Origin: Pontiella desulfatans
GTDB lineage: Bacteria > Verrucomicrobiota > Kiritimatiellia > Kiritimatiellales > Pontiellaceae
Length of the DNA: 12,201 nucleotides
Reading direction: 5' to 3'
NCBI GenBank assembly: GCA_029287275.1
Contig: JARFRL010000295.1
Coordinates: forward strand, 1-12,201
Shown in pieces: positions 1-7,422 of the stretch. The notes beneath the pieces are model-generated. The model ran no database searches, was not told the DNA's origin, and was given only the letters and a program-made list of their open reading frames with translations. Within the stretch, counting starts at the first letter, position 1; each line of letters starts with the position of its first letter. The translations under genes and the position numbers were made by a program.

Positions 1-138
1 TTCGGGGGCTTCATCGGCGTGCCGCTCGGCATGCTCGCGTTCCGGCACAAAACGAGTAAACGGAGCTTCCAGCTCAAATTCGCGGGAGCGACGATCCTGT
101 TCCTCGCGGGCGCGGGTTACTTTTGGATGAACCGATAG
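1..138 (+). CDS. DUF1294 family membrane protein, C-terminal fragment
   Basis: The first frame is open from base 1 to a TAG at 136-138 and encodes the last 45 residues of a protein whose start lies left of the window. It has a glycine-rich stretch (FGGFIGVPLGMLAF), then RHKTSKRSFQLKF, then a hydrophobic helix ending in WMNR. The 'G-M-x-x-F-R-H-K-T-x-K-x-x-F' pattern is characteristic of DUF1294, a family of small inner-membrane proteins of unknown function, sometimes fused to a cold-shock domain at the N-terminus; that part is not visible here. The hydrophobic end (about residues 28-42 of the visible part) is probably the last membrane segment. The gene is convergent with the Fic gene and their ends overlap by 22 bp. 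The family call rests on a short motif, so it is good but not certain. Confidence 0.68.
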   Translation, partial: FGGFIGVPLGMLAFRHKTSKRSFQLKFAGATILFLAGAGYFWMNR

Positions 139-1091
139 ATGGCGGTTCGTTTGTCGCCGGTTCGATTCAGCGACCCCGCGTCCACGCCCCACCTCAAATC
201 GCGACTCGCGGTAATGGCGGAGATTGATTTGAACAGCTGGTGATACTCTTTGCGAGCGAAGGCTTGGCCTCCGAACTTTTCGTGGGCGAGGCGCAGGCGT
301 TCATCGACCGAGTTGGTGGTCGTCCAATCCGCTTGCCAAAGATGGGAGAGCGAGCGCTGAATTCGTTCAAGCATGAACTCGACGAAAGGAGCGGCGTTGT
401 TTTCATCCTGCGATTTTCGGATGGCGGCGTAGTATTCCGGTCTCCGCGCGAAAACCATGGACTCCACGTCAAGGAATTCAAATACGGGATGATATTCCAT
501 CAGCAATCGCGTTTGCCACAACCGAGCGGCGCGTCCGTTGCCGTCGGCGAAAGGATGAATGTTCACGAACTCGAAATGGAAGCGAACGGATTTAAGCAGG
601 ATGGAATCGGGCGCGGCGTTCAAATAGTCGAAAAGACCATCCATCAACTCCGGCACGACGCCCGGAGGCGGCATCGCTCGGGTTTGGGTTTCGGTGATGC
701 TTACCTCGACCGGCGCCTGTCGGAACCGTCCGGGCAAAACAAGCAATCCATTCCCCATTAGTCGGGCGTGGGCGGCGAGCAGTGATTCAAGCGAAAACGG
801 ATCGAAAGAGGAAAGCGCGGCATAGGCTTCCAAAGCGTTCTTGACCTCGATCCGCTCCAATTCCGGAACCGCGACCACTTTGCCGGCCGAGATGGCCTCG
901 ACCTGCGCGACGGTGCAGGTATTCCCTTCAATGCCGACGGATCCCTGAATGGTTCGTACTCGATTATCCCGCCTCGACTTAGGCGAAGGCTTGGCCAGCG
1001 CCATGCCTTCGACGCGCCCCACGCCTTCCGCGATCTCCATCATTAAATCAACGATGGCCCCGCTGGTTTCAACTGGAAACAGCCCGCTCAC
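117..1091 (-). CDS. Fic family protein, class II (AMPylase-type) with C-terminal winged-helix-like segment
   Basis: The predicted protein has 324 residues. Fic enzymes transfer AMP (or another nucleotide moiety) from a nucleotide to a protein hydroxyl group. The catalytic loop HPFADGNGR is complete at residues 179-187, with His179 the expected general base. The N-terminal inhibitory motif [S/T]xxxE[G/N] is present as S51-V-G-I-E55-G56, which makes this a class II, self-inhibited Fic. Between them GRFR (121-124) and the ETQT/PPPG region suit the substrate flap. Residues about 276-324 (EYHQLF, ITASRDL, GDKRTAIYRF) resemble the winged helix that often ends such proteins. The start is GTG without a strong ribosome binding site; the tandem ATGs at residues 17-18 are an alternative. 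Rarer codons (AGG, CGA, GTA, TTA) are commoner than in neighbouring genes, which hints at transfer. The target is unknown. No partner antitoxin gene adjoins it, in line with the built-in inhibitory motif. Confidence 0.93.
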   Translation of the reverse strand: MSGLFPVETSGAIVDLMMEIAEGVGRVEGMALAKPSPKSRRDNRVRTIQGSVGIEGNTCTVAQVEAISAGKVVAVPELERIEVKNALEAYAALSSFDPFSLESLLAAHARLMGNGLLVLPGRFRQAPVEVSITETQTRAMPPPGVVPELMDGLFDYLNAAPDSILLKSVRFHFEFVNIHPFADGNGRAARLWQTRLLMEYHPVFEFLDVESMVFARRPEYYAAIRKSQDENNAAPFVEFMLERIQRSLSHLWQADWTTTNSVDERLRLAHEKFGGQAFARKEYHQLFKSISAITASRDLRWGVDAGSLNRTGDKRTAIYRFIQK

Positions 1092-1097
1092 ACCCGT

Positions 1098-1128
1098 CTT
1101 ATAGCATCATTTGATAATATCATGTCAA
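1098..1128 (-). promoter_or_regulatory. Candidate promoter of the Fic gene
   Basis: On the minus strand a perfect TTGACA (1123-1128) lies 19 bp upstream of TATAAG (1098-1103), which is preceded by TGC and so forms an extended -10 (TGnTATAAG). The spacer is longer than the ideal 17 bp but is tolerable with an extended -10. Transcription would begin at or next to the GTG at 1091, so the mRNA would be leaderless or nearly so. Alternatively the true start codon may be downstream, at about 1040-1043. The prediction comes from sequence only. Confidence 0.5.
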
Positions 1129-1149
1129 ATAATATCATTTGATAATATC
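1106..1149. repeat. AT-rich direct repeats, probable operator of the Fic gene
   Basis: The 16-mer ATCATTTGATAATATC occurs exactly at 1106-1121 and again at 1134-1149, a 28-bp period. The 12 bp between them hold a degenerate copy in the opposite orientation, so TCAAAT/ATTTGA half-sites alternate in direction at 1109-1114, 1125-1130 and 1137-1142. The patch is almost entirely A+T inside a GC-rich chromosome and covers the candidate -35 box and the spacer of the Fic promoter. That geometry fits a repressor operator. The binding protein is unknown; the winged-helix-like tail of the Fic protein is one candidate. Confidence 0.6.
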
Positions 1150-1277
1150 GATAAAATAAAGAGGCCGACCAACCGTAGCGCGGGCCGGCGTCGAACAGGA
1201 ACGCGTGAAGCCGCGACGCGATCACCAAGTTGAATCGCGCGAGCCGGGCGTCATGATCCGAGGCCTGAACGCTAAGC

Positions 1278-1305
1278 AAAAAAAGCGGAGCCGAAGCCCC
1301 GCTTT
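1278..1305 (-). terminator. Intrinsic terminator of pgi
   Basis: Read on the minus strand, about 20 bases after the pgi stop codon, a 10-bp stem (AAAGCGGGGC with GCTCCGCTTT, one G-U wobble in RNA) closes a UUCG tetraloop flanked by C and G, the especially stable form. The stem runs directly into a T tract (seven T in all, 1278-1284). This is a textbook rho-independent terminator and should separate pgi from the Fic gene downstream. Confidence 0.92.
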
Positions 1306-1325
1306 CCATCCTTGGAAAATTCGGA

Positions 1326-2939
<1,614 letters not shown>

Positions 2940-2976
2940 AAAATGTACTCCGATCCCTGTCGTTTGTGAGTGGGCG

Positions 2977-3005
2977 AAAATACAAGCGTTTCACCGCGGG
3001 TTGAA
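2977..3005 (-). promoter_or_regulatory. Candidate promoter of pgi
   Basis: On the minus strand TTCAAC (3000-3005) and TATTTT (2977-2982) are separated by 17 bp, and the -10 lies about 38 bp upstream of the pgi start codon. The -35 match is weak (3 of 6), so the call rests mainly on spacing, position and the lack of a better alternative. Confidence 0.3.
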
Positions 3006-3013
3006 GGGAAAAG

Positions 3014-3027
3014 CGCGTAAATACGCG
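3014..3027. promoter_or_regulatory. Perfect palindrome between the pgi and protease promoters
   Basis: CGCGTA-AA-TACGCG is a perfect inverted repeat with 6-bp arms and a 2-bp centre. It lies between the candidate pgi -35 (ending at 3005) and the candidate protease -35 (starting at 3040), where a dimeric regulator could affect both divergent genes. It has no T tract and is too short to be a terminator. Its function is inferred from position only. Confidence 0.4.
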
Positions 3028-3039
3028 TCCATAGGGGAC

Positions 3040-3068
3040 TTGTTTTGGCGTGGGCCAGCGGATATGGT
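3040..3068 (+). promoter_or_regulatory. Candidate promoter of the S41 protease gene
   Basis: TTGTTT (3040-3045) and TATGGT (3063-3068) are separated by the ideal 17 bp, each matching 4 of 6 consensus bases. The transcript would start near 3075, which supports translation from the ATG at 3104 and not from the upstream in-frame ATG at 3050. Confidence 0.42.
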
Positions 3069-3103
3069 GGACCATTCGTAAATATCGCATTCAAAGGATT
3101 CGC

Positions 3104-5230
3104 ATGAGAATTAGAACCACTTTATCGACTCTTTCCCTGCTCGCTCTCCCGTTGATCGGGACCGCGGAACTGGAGAAGAGCGAACTCGACGTGAAGAAAA
3201 TCAGCCGGACGGTGGCCTATTCGCTGCCGGTTTTCCACCTGAATCAACTTCCGATGGACACGCACATCTCCACCAACGCGTTCAATCTGTTCATCGGCTC
3301 GATCGATCCGTCCAAAAGCTATTTCCTGCGATCCGACATCGATCGCTTCACGGAAAAGTCCGAATCGCTGCACAAACTGCTGCGCAAGGGCGACATCAGC
3401 TTCGCCCGCGAGGCGTATGACATCCTGATGGAACGGCTGGCCAACCGGATGGAGTTCGTCGAGCGGCAGCTTGAAGAAGGGTTCGACGTCGAGATCGAGG
3501 AAGAGTTCCTCTGGGACCGCAAAGACGCGGCGTGGCCCAACGACGAGGCCGAGTGGGACGACCTCTGGCGCAAACGGCTTAAAAACGAATACGTCGCCCG
3601 AATGGTCACCACGGAGCTCTATCCGGTCGAACCGGACACCAACACCGTCGCGGGCGCGACCAACAGCTTGGCCGAGGCCACGGAAACCGTCGACACCAAC
3701 ACCGTCGCCGCGGCCGAATACGACGAAGCCGCCGAGACCGCGGACCTTTCCCCGGAAGAGTTCATTCTCGAACGCTACAAACAGTTCCAGCTCACCATGG
3801 AATCGTTCGACGAGGAGATGCTGCTGCAACGCTACCTCTCCTCCTTTTCGCTCGTGTACGACCCGCACTCCGACTACATGTCGCCCAGCAGCGTCGAGGA
3901 CTTCGACATCAACATGAAACTCTCGCTCGTCGGCATCGGCGCGATGCTGCGGCCCGACGACGGCTCCGCGAAGATCGTGCGGCTCATTCCCGGCGGGCCG
4001 GCCGAACGCGACGGACGCCTCAAGGCCGGCGATAAAATCATCGCGGTCGCGCAAGGCGACGAGGAACCCGTGAGCATCCTCCACTGGCCGCTCTACAAAG
4101 CCGTGCGCCTCATCCGCGGCGAGAAGGAGTCCACCGTCGTGCTGTCGGTCATTCCCGCGTCCGACCGCTCCGGCACCCGCGTCAAAAAAATCGATCTCGT
4201 CCGCGAGGAAGTGAAGCTCGAGGATTCCGCGGCCAAGAGCGAGGTCAAGGAGCTGGACCTCGGCGATGGCGTGACGCGCAAGCTGGGCGTGATCACCCTT
4301 CCCGACTTCTACGCCGATTTCAGCGCGGCCAGCAAAAACGACAAGGACGCGCGCCGCGCCTCCACCGACGTCCGGCGGCTCGTCCGCGAGCTGATGAACG
4401 AGAACATCGAAGGCCTCGTGCTCGACCTGCGCAACAACGGCGGCGGCTCGCTCGTGGAAGCCATCGAGATTTCCGGCCTGTTCATCTCCTCCGGACCGAT
4501 CGTTCAGGTGAAGGAGCGCAACGGCGTTCAGGTGCTGCCCGACGCCGATCCCACCGTCGAATACGACGGCCCCATGATCGTGCTGGTCAACCGCCTCTCC
4601 GCCTCCGCCTCCGAGATTCTCGCGGCCGCGCTGCAGGACTACAAACGCGCCGTCATCATCGGCGACAGCCAGACGCACGGCAAGGGAACCGTCCAGACGC
4701 TCATGCCGCTGGGCGACCGCAAAGGATCGCTCAAGCTGACCACCGCGGGCTTTTACCGCATCAACGGCGGCTCCACCCAGCTCAAGGGCGTCACGCCCGA
4801 CATCATCATCCCCTCCTACCTCGACGTCATGGACATCGGCGAGGACTCGCTCGAGCACGCGTTGCCGTGGGACACGATCAGACGGGCCATCTACCGCGAG
4901 CGCGACGGGTTCGCCGTCGTCGTGCCCAAGCTGATCGAACAGTCCGAGGAGCGCCTCAGCGAAAACGAGGAATACAAAAACTATCTCGCCAAACGCGAAC
5001 GGCTAAAGGAACGCTACGAAACCAAAACCGTTTCGCTCGCGCTGTCGGATCGACTCGCCGAGGCCGAGGCTGAAAAGGAACTCGACGACATTCAGAGCGG
5101 CGCGTTTCTCGACGACGAGGATGAAGACGCGGATTCCAAGGACGTTATCCTCGGCGAAAGCCTGCACATCCTTTCCGACCTGATCGAGCTCGAGAACGAC
5201 GCGGGCGCGATCGCCCGCGTTGGCTCCTAA
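3104..5230 (+). CDS. prc: Carboxy-terminal processing protease, Prc/Tsp-type (peptidase family S41A)
   Basis: This is a 708-residue exported protease of the Prc (Tsp) type, which in other bacteria trims or degrades periplasmic proteins from their C-termini. Residues 1-21 form a signal peptide (basic MRIR, hydrophobic core, probable cleavage after GTA). A helical Tsp-like N-terminal region follows (about 30-260), then a PDZ domain (about 264-350, with GIGAML and GGPAERDGRLKAGD), the S41 core (about 390-575) and a helical, charged tail (about 588-660). The nucleophile is probably Ser501 in LSASASE and the general base Lys527 in HGKGTVQT, both present. The start at 3104 was chosen because AAAGGA (3093-3098) precedes it at 5 nt and it begins the signal peptide; an in-frame ATG at 3050 lacks both. 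A Thr/Ala/Glu-rich insert (173-215) contains DTNTVA twice. The gene diverges from pgi, converges on the channel gene and overlaps that gene's end by 4 bp. Confidence 0.94.
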   Translation: MRIRTTLSTLSLLALPLIGTAELEKSELDVKKISRTVAYSLPVFHLNQLPMDTHISTNAFNLFIGSIDPSKSYFLRSDIDRFTEKSESLHKLLRKGDISFAREAYDILMERLANRMEFVERQLEEGFDVEIEEEFLWDRKDAAWPNDEAEWDDLWRKRLKNEYVARMVTTELYPVEPDTNTVAGATNSLAEATETVDTNTVAAAEYDEAAETADLSPEEFILERYKQFQLTMESFDEEMLLQRYLSSFSLVYDPHSDYMSPSSVEDFDINMKLSLVGIGAMLRPDDGSAKIVRLIPGGPAERDGRLKAGDKIIAVAQGDEEPVSILHWPLYKAVRLIRGEKESTVVLSVIPASDRSGTRVKKIDLVREEVKLEDSAAKSEVKELDLGDGVTRKLGVITLPDFYADFSAASKNDKDARRASTDVRRLVRELMNENIEGLVLDLRNNGGGSLVEAIEISGLFISSGPIVQVKERNGVQVLPDADPTVEYDGPMIVLVNRLSASASEILAAALQDYKRAVIIGDSQTHGKGTVQTLMPLGDRKGSLKLTTAGFYRINGGSTQLKGVTPDIIIPSYLDVMDIGEDSLEHALPWDTIRRAIYRERDGFAVVVPKLIEQSEERLSENEEYKNYLAKRERLKERYETKTVSLALSDRLAEAEAEKELDDIQSGAFLDDEDEDADSKDVILGESLHILSDLIELENDAGAIARVGS
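3635..3709 (+). repeat. Short direct repeat inside the protease gene (DTNTVA motif)
   Basis: An identical 17-base stretch, GACACCAACACCGTCGC, begins at 3635 and again at 3692, 57 bp (19 codons) apart. Both copies encode DTNTVA, and the reading frame is kept. Similarity between the two 19-residue units beyond this motif is low. The repeat lies in a low-complexity, acidic insert of the N-terminal region, probably a flexible surface loop that grew by in-frame duplication. Confidence 0.7.
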
Positions 5231-6315
5231 ACCGCGTTCGTCGGATCCACTTCCTTGCCGACCTCGTTGACGTACAGCGTCTGGGTCGGGAAGGCGAACT
5301 CGATGCCCGCGGCGTTGTAGCGCTCGAGCAGCTCCATGTTCACCTTTTCCGAGTGCGCGAGGAAATCCCAATACGCCGGCGGGTGATACCAGTAGATCAC
5401 CAGAATGTTCAGCGACGCGGCGTTGTAGTCGTTGAAAAAGACCCGCGGCGGAAACTCCGGATCCATCCCCTCGTGGTCCTTGAGAATGTCGCGTAGAATT
5501 TCAAGCGCCTCGTGAACCTTGTTCGGCGGCGTGTCGTAGGTGATGGTCACGTTCATGACGCGCTTGATGAAAGGCCGTTTCGCGATGTTCTGGATCATCT
5601 GGTTCGCGAGCTCGCCGTTGGGCGCGGTGACCAGGTGGCCGTCCAACGTGCGAACGCGGGTGGAACGAAAACCGACCTCCTCGATCACCCCGTCGTGCCC
5701 GCCCACCTTGACGCGCTCGCCCAACTCGAACGGCTTGTCCGCGAAGATGACCATGGAGCCGAAGAAATTCTTGATCGTCTCCTGCGCGGCCAACGCGACC
5801 GCCAAACCGCCGACCCCCAGACCGGTGATGATCGCGGTCAACGGTTTGTCGCTCAAAATCCGGGCGATCTCCAGCAACGAGAGAATGACCACGACGACCC
5901 GCAGGCTTTTGCGAATCATGGGCGACATCATGTCGTCCATTTTCGTGTGGGTCTTGCTGGTGACGCGCGTGATCGCGTGATCGAGCACGGCGACCAGCGA
6001 GTAAAAGAAGTAGCCCAGGGAAATCGCCGTCAGAACGCCGAGGCCATCCAGTTTGATCGCTTCGGAGGACTCGCTGAGCTCGACGCCGATCAGTCCGACT
6101 TTAAGCCCCATCACCGCGAACAGCAACGGCATCGGACGGCCAAACGCCCGCAACGCGACTTGAACGATTTCTTTTTTCTCGAAACGGCTCAGCTTGGCGG
6201 TGTTGTTCAAAACCAGCTGAATCAGCTTGCCGGTCAACATGGCGCCAAACGTCCAGGCCAACGCGACAACGGCTTGGCCCCAGGTCATGCCAACGATAAT
6301 TTCGTCATTCCACAT
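5227..6315 (-). CDS. MscS-family mechanosensitive ion channel
   Basis: This 362-residue inner-membrane protein belongs to the small-conductance mechanosensitive channel family, which opens under membrane tension and releases solutes on hypo-osmotic shock. Hydrophobic segments lie at about 11-36, 61-80, 91-113 and 137-152, followed by the pore helix (about 159-192) with the typical Gly/Ala pattern (ITGLGVGGLAVALAAQETIKN). The beta domain follows, with F-x-L-G-E-R-V-x-V (196-204), GVIEEVGFRSTRVRTLDG (209-226) and the family mark PNGELANQMIQN (232-243), then the cytoplasmic alpha/beta domain. The ATG at 6315 is preceded by GGAG (6324-6327) at 8 nt. It is 75 bp downstream of hemF on the same strand with its own candidate promoter, so it may be expressed alone or by read-through. 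Its last 4 bp overlap the end of the convergent protease gene. Confidence 0.96.
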   Translation of the reverse strand: MWNDEIIVGMTWGQAVVALAWTFGAMLTGKLIQLVLNNTAKLSRFEKKEIVQVALRAFGRPMPLLFAVMGLKVGLIGVELSESSEAIKLDGLGVLTAISLGYFFYSLVAVLDHAITRVTSKTHTKMDDMMSPMIRKSLRVVVVILSLLEIARILSDKPLTAIITGLGVGGLAVALAAQETIKNFFGSMVIFADKPFELGERVKVGGHDGVIEEVGFRSTRVRTLDGHLVTAPNGELANQMIQNIAKRPFIKRVMNVTITYDTPPNKVHEALEILRDILKDHEGMDPEFPPRVFFNDYNAASLNILVIYWYHPPAYWDFLAHSEKVNMELLERYNAAGIEFAFPTQTLYVNEVGKEVDPTNAV

Positions 6316-6345
6316 ACGCGAATCTCCGTTGCTTCAACGCCGCTG

Positions 6346-6373
6346 AAGATAAGGACTGACGGCTGAATGCCAA
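6346..6373 (-). promoter_or_regulatory. Candidate promoter of the MscS-family gene
   Basis: On the minus strand TTGGCA (6368-6373, 5 of 6) and TATCTT (6346-6351, 4 of 6) are 16 bp apart. A transcript starting near 6339 would have a 5' leader of about 24 nt carrying the GGAG ribosome binding site. No terminator separates this gene from hemF, so read-through is also possible. Confidence 0.42.
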
Positions 6374-6390
6374 GTTCCAATCAGTGGAAA

Positions 6391-7422
6391 CTATCGGTGA
6401 TTCGCGATGGTGGGCGGCGTTGAATCGCCGGATGCCTGAAGGTCGAGCGCCTCGGGGAATCGTTGATAGTGGTCTCGAAGCGCGGCGGCGAGCGCGCGTT
6501 TGACGGGCTCGTCGATCACGCAGACGCCGGTGTTCGGCAGCGCGGCCAACAGCTTGGCGACCAAGCGATCCTGCGGCGCGGGAACGCGGGAGCTCCAGGA
6601 CGCGAGCAGGTTTTTGTCGATCCGCGCGGGCAGCGAGCCCAGCACGCCGACGTCGTTCTGATCGTGAACCATCAGCCCCGCGGTGGTGCCGCGGTCGAGC
6701 GTCAGCACCTGGAAAAAGTACAACGTGTGATACGCCAGCTGAGCGGCGCGTTGTTCGTCGGTCGGCTCGGCGGCGTTTTCCAGAGCCGCGGCCAGCAACG
6801 CGACGTAAACGTCGATGGAGGCCTCGCCCACGCCGCGCGCCAGCGCGCGATCGGCGGCGAAGTCGGCGGTGTTGAAATTCTCGAGATAGAAATGCGCCAC
6901 GCCGCGGGGGCGGCCGAGCGCGGGAATTTGAAAGTAGCGGTCGCCCCGCGCGGCCGCTTCCGCGAACCACGCGGGCGCGGCGGCGCGCAGCGCCGCGATG
7001 AAACGCGCCGTGTCGTCCGCGTTCGGGAGCGCGGGATTCAGATCGGCCATGATCCGCCAGTAGCCCGTTCCGCTTTTCATCTCCGTCCAACTGACGTGAA
7101 TGTGAACCGACGGCGCGAGCGGATGAATCGGATGAACGATGGTGGAAATGGCGGACGCGGAAGCAAGTTGGCGTTCCGGATCGTCGTCGTAATGCACCTG
7201 CGAAACGTTGACCGAGGCGCGGCCCAACAGGGCGGTTTCCTCGACGCCGTAGCGCTGGCCGCCGCCGTGGCGGCCTTCGTCGCGGAACCATTCCGTGGCG
7301 ACGAACGATTCCCCGCCGAGCTCCTCGAGCGCCCGCGTGAAACGCGCTTGCAGGGATTCAACGAGAGCGAGCGCCTCCGCGGCGCGTTCGGATGAAGCGA
7401 ACGTTCGGGCCATGGGCGTCAC
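6391..7422 (-). CDS. hemF: Oxygen-dependent coproporphyrinogen III oxidase, divergent (HemF family)
   Basis: HemF oxidatively decarboxylates coproporphyrinogen III to protoporphyrinogen IX with O2, a late step of haem synthesis in the cytoplasm. The 343-residue protein shows the family's order of motifs: EWFRDEGRHGGG (44-55), LLGRASVNVSQVHYDD (65-80), the IVHP...SVH block with His97 and His107 spaced as in Escherichia coli HemF, YFQIPALGRPRGV (163-175), and the signature DRGTTAGL plus LGSLPARIDKNLLASW (243-276). It is divergent: by eye, two further histidines conserved in the E. coli enzyme (145 and 175 there, from memory) have no counterpart. The start is GTG at 7422, overlapping the kinase stop as GTGA; the ATG at 7413 (residue 4) is an alternative. 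Neither has a clear ribosome binding site, so coupling to the kinase is likely. An active enzyme would imply access to oxygen. The family is fairly sure; the exact activity less so. Confidence 0.82.
   Translation of the reverse strand: MTPMARTFASSERAAEALALVESLQARFTRALEELGGESFVATEWFRDEGRHGGGQRYGVEETALLGRASVNVSQVHYDDDPERQLASASAISTIVHPIHPLAPSVHIHVSWTEMKSGTGYWRIMADLNPALPNADDTARFIAALRAAAPAWFAEAAARGDRYFQIPALGRPRGVAHFYLENFNTADFAADRALARGVGEASIDVYVALLAAALENAAEPTDEQRAAQLAYHTLYFFQVLTLDRGTTAGLMVHDQNDVGVLGSLPARIDKNLLASWSSRVPAPQDRLVAKLLAALPNTGVCVIDEPVKRALAAALRDHYQRFPEALDLQASGDSTPPTIANHR

Noticed and set aside
1150..1277. Possible remnant of a mobile element between the Fic promoter and the pgi terminator
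   Set aside because: All frames on both strands were read; no transposase-like motif, terminal repeats or target duplication could be seen.
1088..1309. A 73-codon minus-strand frame upstream of and overlapping the Fic start
   Set aside because: It runs through the pgi terminator hairpin, the AT-rich repeats and the Fic promoter, has no recognisable motif and no ribosome binding site.
3050..3103. Upstream in-frame start of the protease gene (18 extra residues)
   Set aside because: It lies before the predicted transcript start, lacks a ribosome binding site and would put Arg/Trp-rich residues ahead of a normal signal peptide.
3122..4858. A 578-codon open frame antisense to the protease gene
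   Set aside because: Same cause; low-complexity His/Val/Gly/Asp composition and no motif.
6374..6391. Small inverted repeat TTCCA...TGGAA after hemF as a possible terminator
   Set aside because: The stem is only 5 bp and no T tract follows, so it is unlikely to stop transcription.
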